Of a stretch of DNA of 9,836 nucleotides, positions 6,709 through 9,836 are shown piece after piece. A model generated the notes under the pieces. It was not told the DNA's origin. It ran no database searches and worked only from the letters and a program-made list of their open reading frames with translations. This DNA is from Candidatus Aminicenantota bacterium (GTDB lineage: Bacteria; Acidobacteriota; Aminicenantia; Aminicenantales; Aminicenantaceae), in assembly GCA_030633795.1 (NCBI GenBank), contig DAOWCB010000029.1, positions 1-9,836 of the forward strand, given 5' to 3'. Each line of letters opens with the position of its first letter. Positions within the stretch are counted from its first letter, which is position 1. Made by a program: the position numbers and the translations under genes.

Positions 6709-7913
6709 CCCGTCACTTGTATAACGTTAAAAATGGGCAGATATACCGATAGGAGCATGGCAGCTACGATCAATCCCATAAATATGATGACAACGGGCTC
6801 GATAAGAGACACAAAAGTATCGATTCTTCCCCGGATTTTTTCATCATAGACATCTGCCACATCCGCCAATATGCCCCCAAGATTGGCCGAGCTCTCTCCG
6901 ATTCGAATCATATCAATGGCCAAAGGTGTGAAAAACTGCGCTTTTACCAGAGATTCTGACAGACTTTCTCCGTTTTTTATGGAATCAGGAAGGCTTCTCA
7001 TTAGATGTTGCAGGAATTTGTTCGGAACGGCCTTGCTGGCAATTCCGACAGCGGTCAACAACGAAATTCCTCCTTCAAGCAATAGGCTCAATGTACGGCA
7101 GAAGAGAGAAATCGCTGACTCCAACCAGATGGCGCGGCCGTATGGGATCCTGAGCTTGGCTCTATGTAACAAAATCCGTGTATTTTCTTTTCGCTTCATC
7201 AAAAAATATCCAATAAAAAGTAAAAGAACAAAAGCGAACAAATGCAAAAGATGACCTTTAACAAAAAAAGAAAAGGCCATCAGGGAACGTGTCACACCGG
7301 GAAGCTGGGAATCAAAGTCAGCATAAAATTGGGAAAATCGGGGAATAACAAAATTTATCAAGATAAGAAGCAACAACAGCGAAAAAAATAACAATAGCGA
7401 TGGGTATGTCAGGGCCGCACGTATCTTTGACTTTGCAATAGAGATGATTTTAGCGTAATCGATATACCGCTTGATGGTCCCGTCCAGGTTGGCACTCCGC
7501 TCACCTGCCATCAGGGAAGCTATATAAACCGTCGAGAATTGATCTTCGTATGGAGCAAAGGCCTCAGACAGGGATTTTCCCGCGTGGATATCGCTTTGGA
7601 TGGCCATCAGTAACTCCTTGAAGTGATGATTCTTGATTCTACTGAGTATGGCATCAATACTTTTGACGATCGGATATCCCGCTTTTATCAAAGCCACCAG
7701 CTCCTGGTTGAAAAGGATGAAATCCTTATCCTTAATTTTCTTCTCGAACGGAAGAAGGGGAATTTCGATCTTCTTCCAATCTCTCTTGATTGACAACACA
7801 CAAAATCCCTTTTCTTCAAAACGTTTCCGGCATTCATTGTAAGAGGGCGACAGAAAAGACTCGGAGATCACGCTTCCATCCTCTGTTGCCACTCTGCAGA
7901 TATAATAAGGCAT
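6705..7913 (-). CDS. gspF: GspF/PilC-type polytopic inner-membrane platform protein
   Basis: This 402-residue protein has the duplicated T2SSF fold. Two helical cytoplasmic domains (about 66-170 and 267-365) carry the repeated motif GERSANLDG at 137-145 and GESSANLGG at 339-347. Membrane helices lie at about 172-192, 222-239 and 370-394. GspF/PilC sits in the inner membrane beneath the pseudopilus and is thought to transmit the movement of the GspE ATPase to pilin insertion. Length and motif order match the family closely. The start MPYYICRVATEDG resembles the usual M-P-x-Y-x-Y-x-A opening, and an in-frame TAA lies 30 bases upstream. It is the first gene of the operon; its stop overlaps gspE. 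No strong Shine-Dalgarno precedes the ATG, only AAGAG about 17 bases upstream. Confidence 0.95.
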   Translation of the reverse strand: MPYYICRVATEDGSVISESFLSPSYNECRKRFEEKGFCVLSIKRDWKKIEIPLLPFEKKIKDKDFILFNQELVALIKAGYPIVKSIDAILSRIKNHHFKELLMAIQSDIHAGKSLSEAFAPYEDQFSTVYIASLMAGERSANLDGTIKRYIDYAKIISIAKSKIRAALTYPSLLLFFSLLLLLILINFVIPRFSQFYADFDSQLPGVTRSLMAFSFFVKGHLLHLFAFVLLLFIGYFLMKRKENTRILLHRAKLRIPYGRAIWLESAISLFCRTLSLLLEGGISLLTAVGIASKAVPNKFLQHLMRSLPDSIKNGESLSESLVKAQFFTPLAIDMIRIGESSANLGGILADVADVYDEKIRGRIDTFVSLIEPVVIIFMGLIVAAMLLSVYLPIFNVIQVTG

Positions 7914-7961
7914 CGTAATTATATATACTCTTATAATTTGTTACCTGTTAAGGAAAAACAA

Positions 7962-7990
7962 ATATTAGGGAATACTCCCTGAATTGTCAA
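7962..7990 (-). promoter_or_regulatory. sigma70-type promoter of the secretion operon
   Basis: On the minus strand a perfect -35 TTGACA (7990-7985) is followed, after 17 bases, by TAATAT (7967-7962, four of six consensus bases). The start point would fall near 7955, leaving an untranslated leader of about 42 bases before gspF. The spacer contains an inverted repeat that reaches the -10 edge. Nothing else upstream of gspF looks as good, so this probably drives all seven genes. Confidence 0.6.
7967..7980. repeat. inverted repeat inside the operon promoter spacer (possible operator)
   Basis: AGGGAATACTCCCT has perfect 5-base arms (AGGGA/TCCCT) around a 4-base centre. It occupies most of the -35/-10 spacer and touches the -10 box. 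A dimeric regulator bound here would block or remodel RNA polymerase binding. The repeat is short, so chance is possible. No regulator gene lies within view except the partial sensor at 8536. Confidence 0.4.
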
Positions 7991-8101
7991 CTTGACCAGT
8001 CTAGTGCACATGAGCATCGTACCCAGTGAATATTTTTTATCTTGTTGAAATTTATGTAAATAGCCTTTTGAGATGAATCCTGTGGTGATATTCTCCATCT
8101 T

Positions 8102-8140
8102 TAGGGGTCAGACTCAAAATGTCCCATATTGACAAAATCT
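8102..8140 (+). repeat. possible remnant of a GGGGTCAG-type dispersed repeat (REP/RAYT-associated)
   Basis: The stretch begins TAGGGGTCAGACTC, passes through AAAATGTCCC and ends ATATTGACAAAAT. From memory this resembles dispersed repeats common in environmental Gram-negative genomes, which often flank REP-associated tyrosine transposase (TnpA_REP) genes or sit alone between genes. No transposase is in the window and no second copy was seen, so it would be a solitary copy or remnant. The match is recalled, not computed. Confidence 0.38.
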
Positions 8141-8157
8141 CAAGAAAACCTTATTTT
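8129..8157 (+). promoter_or_regulatory. forward sigma70-type promoter for the small gene at 8166
   Basis: A perfect -35 TTGACA (8129-8134) is followed after exactly 17 bases by TATTTT (8152-8157, four of six consensus). The predicted start point is about 8163-8165, immediately before the ATG at 8166, which would give a leaderless or nearly leaderless mRNA. The -35 lies inside the putative dispersed repeat, so the promoter may have been supplied by it. Confidence 0.5.
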
Positions 8158-8165
8158 AAAAACAG

Positions 8166-8450
8166 ATGAAAAATAAGCTCTTTGCTGCGCTTATCCTGTT
8201 ATTTCTGCTTTCCTTTACCGTGTCTACTGACAGCATGGGTACATACGCTTTCTCTGGGATGTTTGCCGCTGAAAGCTCGGATGAAGTTCTTCAGAGCACT
8301 CAAAAGCCAAAATTTGATTACATGAGCAGTATCCTCTCTCGAAACACAAAGCCACTTGGACTGAAAGAGAATGTATCCCTGAGAAAATTGCTGAACCAGT
8401 CAAGTATCAAATGGGCGATGAGATCTGGAGGCAGGCACATCCTTAACTGA
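8166..8450 (+). CDS. small putative secreted protein, unknown function
   Basis: I do not recognise this 94-residue protein. It begins with a clear signal-peptide-like segment: KNK, then a hydrophobic core at about 5-19, then polar TDSMG, with possible cleavage after TYA (28) or MFA (34). The remaining 60 or so residues are basic and polar (FDYMSSILSRNTKPLGL, then LRKLLNQSSIKWAMRSGG). They contain no cysteine, so no disulphide fold. No Shine-Dalgarno is seen and the promoter lies almost at the ATG, so translation may be leaderless. It precedes a PDZ-domain sensor on the same strand by 85 bases with no visible terminator, so the two could be co-transcribed. It may be a real small exported protein, a peptide precursor, or the 5' remnant of a longer decayed gene. 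The signal sequence makes chance coding less likely. Confidence 0.5.
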   Translation: MKNKLFAALILLFLLSFTVSTDSMGTYAFSGMFAAESSDEVLQSTQKPKFDYMSSILSRNTKPLGLKENVSLRKLLNQSSIKWAMRSGGRHILN

Positions 8451-8524
8451 GGTCTGTTTCATATATTTTTTATCATGTTGATTCAATTTTTTGGATTCTC
8501 CGGCGCCCCAAAAAACAAGGCTGC

Positions 8525-8539
8525 ATGAATCTGCGATGA
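8525..8539 (+). other. four-codon minicistron (MNLR) overlapping the sensor gene start
   Basis: ATG AAT CTG CGA TGA is preceded at a spacing of four bases by AAGG (8517-8520). Its TGA overlaps the ATG of the sensor gene as ATGA. The sensor ATG itself has no well-placed ribosome site, so ribosomes could load at this minicistron and restart on the sensor. Such a short frame can also arise by chance. Confidence 0.3.
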
Positions 8540-9836
8540 ACAAGAAAATTTTTTTGATCGTTTTAATCGTCTTCGTTTTCTTATCTTTGGGCGGCCTGAA
8601 CATAGCTAAAAAAGTGGGTTGGAAAGAACCCACGGACGGGGTGACTTGGGAAGCCAAACCAGAAGGCTTAATCGCAACAAAAGTCATCGAGGGCAGTCCA
8701 GCCGACCTGAACGGCATCAGAAAGGGAGATGTTCTTGTCAAGATCAACGATATTCTCGTGCAAACCAATATCGATGTTGCTAAAAACCTGTGGATTGCCT
8801 GGAAAACCGATCAGAATCTCAGTTATCAGATACTAAGAGAGGGAGAAGCCCCCCTCACCCCCACATTTTTTCCCAGTGAAAGAGGCATCGATCTCATTTA
8901 CTTTTACCTTATTCTGATCGGCCTGACGACACTGGTCATCGGCGTCATCATTTTTTTCAATTCAAAAAAGCCACTCTCTGTACCCTACATCATATTTTAT
9001 CTTCTCACGTTATCTTTTTATGGCATCTATGTGTTTTCTCCCACAGGCCAGTATGATGTGTTGGATAGCCTCTTTTTCTGGCTGGATAAAATCGCGTTTT
9101 TGTCGTTTCCAGCGTTGCTTTTACACTTTTTTCTTATTTTCCCAATCAGAAAAAAAATCCTGAAAAAGAAACCATCTGTCAATTATTACCTGTACATACC
9201 CAGCGGTATCCTTCTCCTGTCCTTCGCATTCTTCCACCTCCCGCTTATCCATACTTATAATGATCATTTTATGCTCCAAATTCACGATATCCTCGAGAGA
9301 ATGAGTCTTTTTCTTTTTACTCTTTTCTCCCTCGGCGTTCTCATCATTATATTTCGAGACAGATTCAAAACTCCAAACCTAATCATAAAAAGACAGCTAA
9401 AATGGATCCTGTATGGGTTGAGCCTCGGGATAATTCCTTTCACTTGTTTCTACATCATTCCTTACCTTATCGGTTTAACTCCTTCCAGAACCGCTGAGGC
9501 CTCCATCATTTTCCAAGCTTTGATTCCGTTAACATTTGCGTATTCCCTGTCCCGATACAAGCTGATGAATCTAGAGGTTATCCTCAAAAGAACCGTAACT
9601 CTCACTTTTTCTTATGTGCTGATCGCTATCATGTATTTTATCGTCACATCACGAACACAAGTTTTTTCTGAAAACAAGTTCAACGCGGTTACCCTCGGAA
9701 TCCTGACCCTCATTTTGGGAGCGACTCTTTTTACGCCTCTGACAAAACTCATCCAGTCCATTTTAGACAGAGCTATTTACAAAAGGAGCTATAAATACAG
9801 AAAAACGCTGCTCTCGATAAGCCAAGAAATCAGCCG
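8536..9836 (+). CDS. PDZ-domain multi-pass membrane sensor, probably a histidine kinase N-terminal half (cut by window edge)
   Basis: The frame is open for 433 codons to the window end. Residues 5-24 form a membrane anchor or signal. Residues about 33-108 form an extracytoplasmic PDZ domain with the carboxylate-loop-like GLIATKVIEGSPADLNGIRKGDVLVKIN. Eight or nine hydrophobic helices follow (about 118-141, 150-168, 178-204, 219-238, 254-273, 287-312, 322-338, 354-371, 385-402), including LLHFFLIFP and RQLKWILYG. The visible end, LDRAIYKRSYKYRKTLLSISQEIS, is the linker that in related proteins leads into GAF and histidine-kinase domains. The catalytic part is not visible; a SpoIIE-type phosphatase or cyclase output cannot be excluded. 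The general plan recalls ComP-like sensors. The ATG at 8536 is the first after an in-frame TGA at 8479, apart from a TTG at 8491. PDZ domains often bind peptide C-termini, so the upstream small secreted protein is a possible ligand. Confidence 0.8.
   Translation, partial: MNKKIFLIVLIVFVFLSLGGLNIAKKVGWKEPTDGVTWEAKPEGLIATKVIEGSPADLNGIRKGDVLVKINDILVQTNIDVAKNLWIAWKTDQNLSYQILREGEAPLTPTFFPSERGIDLIYFYLILIGLTTLVIGVIIFFNSKKPLSVPYIIFYLLTLSFYGIYVFSPTGQYDVLDSLFFWLDKIAFLSFPALLLHFFLIFPIRKKILKKKPSVNYYLYIPSGILLLSFAFFHLPLIHTYNDHFMLQIHDILERMSLFLFTLFSLGVLIIIFRDRFKTPNLIIKRQLKWILYGLSLGIIPFTCFYIIPYLIGLTPSRTAEASIIFQALIPLTFAYSLSRYKLMNLEVILKRTVTLTFSYVLIAIMYFIVTSRTQVFSENKFNAVTLGILTLILGATLFTPLTKLIQSILDRAIYKRSYKYRKTLLSISQEIS

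Larger units (their letters stand above)
7914..8165. other. divergent intergenic region
   Basis: These 252 bases separate the leftward operon from the rightward genes. From left to right they hold the gspF leader and promoter, an AT-rich stretch at about 8000-8100 in which I see no gene, hairpin or site, then the GGGGTCAG-type repeat and the forward promoter. I found no RNA gene or riboswitch. Confidence 0.5.

Noticed and set aside
7918..7923. TATAAT on the minus strand close to the gspF start
   Set aside because: It is only five bases upstream of the ATG and has no -35 partner, so it cannot serve a promoter for gspF with a normal leader.
8500..8515. GGCGCC followed by A-rich tract as a terminator between the small gene and the sensor
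   Set aside because: The GGCGCC palindrome cannot form a loop-bearing hairpin, and no U tract follows it on the plus strand.
8400..8768. 122-codon minus-strand open frame
   Set aside because: It covers the end of the small secreted gene and the PDZ-coding part of the sensor on the opposite strand, and the translation looks random.

Overview
The window appears to come from the chromosome of a Gram-negative (diderm) bacterium with fairly low GC. It carries an outer-membrane secretin with a lipoprotein signal and a complete set of inner-membrane secretion-platform genes. The gene style (split PilM/PilN-type platform, TPR-secretin-cohesin protein, PDZ-headed multi-pass sensor) recalls Acidobacteriota/Aminicenantes or Desulfobacterota. 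That placement is inference; no marker gene here fixes the phylum.

Minus strand, 7913 down to 1. Seven genes form one tightly packed operon for a type II secretion system (T2SS) or related type IV-pilus-like machine. In transcription order they are gspF (7913-6705), gspE (6708-5086), a pilM/GspL-cytoplasmic-like gene (5070-4138), a pilN/GspL-membrane-like gene (4141-3575), a pilO/GspM-like gene (3591-3028), a pilP/GspC-like gene (3038-2538) and a gspD-like secretin with a C-terminal cohesin-like domain (2541-385). Five of the six junctions overlap by 4 to 17 bases, three of them as ATGA stop/start overlaps, so translation is probably coupled. A good sigma70-type promoter with an inverted repeat inside its spacer sits just upstream of gspF. 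After the secretin come a tRNA with a CAU anticodon, read as elongator Met and with its own promoter, and then the start of tilS, which runs off the left edge. No convincing rho-independent terminator was seen after gspD or after the tRNA.

Middle, 7914-8165. This is a 252-base divergent intergenic region. It holds the gspF promoter, a stretch resembling the GGGGTCAG-type repeats found near REP-associated tyrosine transposases, and a forward promoter.

Plus strand, 8166 to 9836. A small unrecognised gene encodes a putative secreted 94-residue protein. It is followed by a 4-codon minicistron and a PDZ-containing multi-pass membrane protein, cut by the right edge, that looks like the sensor half of a signalling protein (probably a histidine kinase).

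Working together: GspE powers pseudopilus assembly through GspF. The PilM/N/O/P-like proteins link that motor across the inner membrane and periplasm to the secretin pore. No pseudopilin (GspG-K) or prepilin peptidase gene lies in this window, so those must be encoded elsewhere. The most unusual items are the secretin-cohesin fusion, the pilus-like split T2SS platform with a degenerate PilM, and the small secreted protein/PDZ sensor pair opposite the operon.
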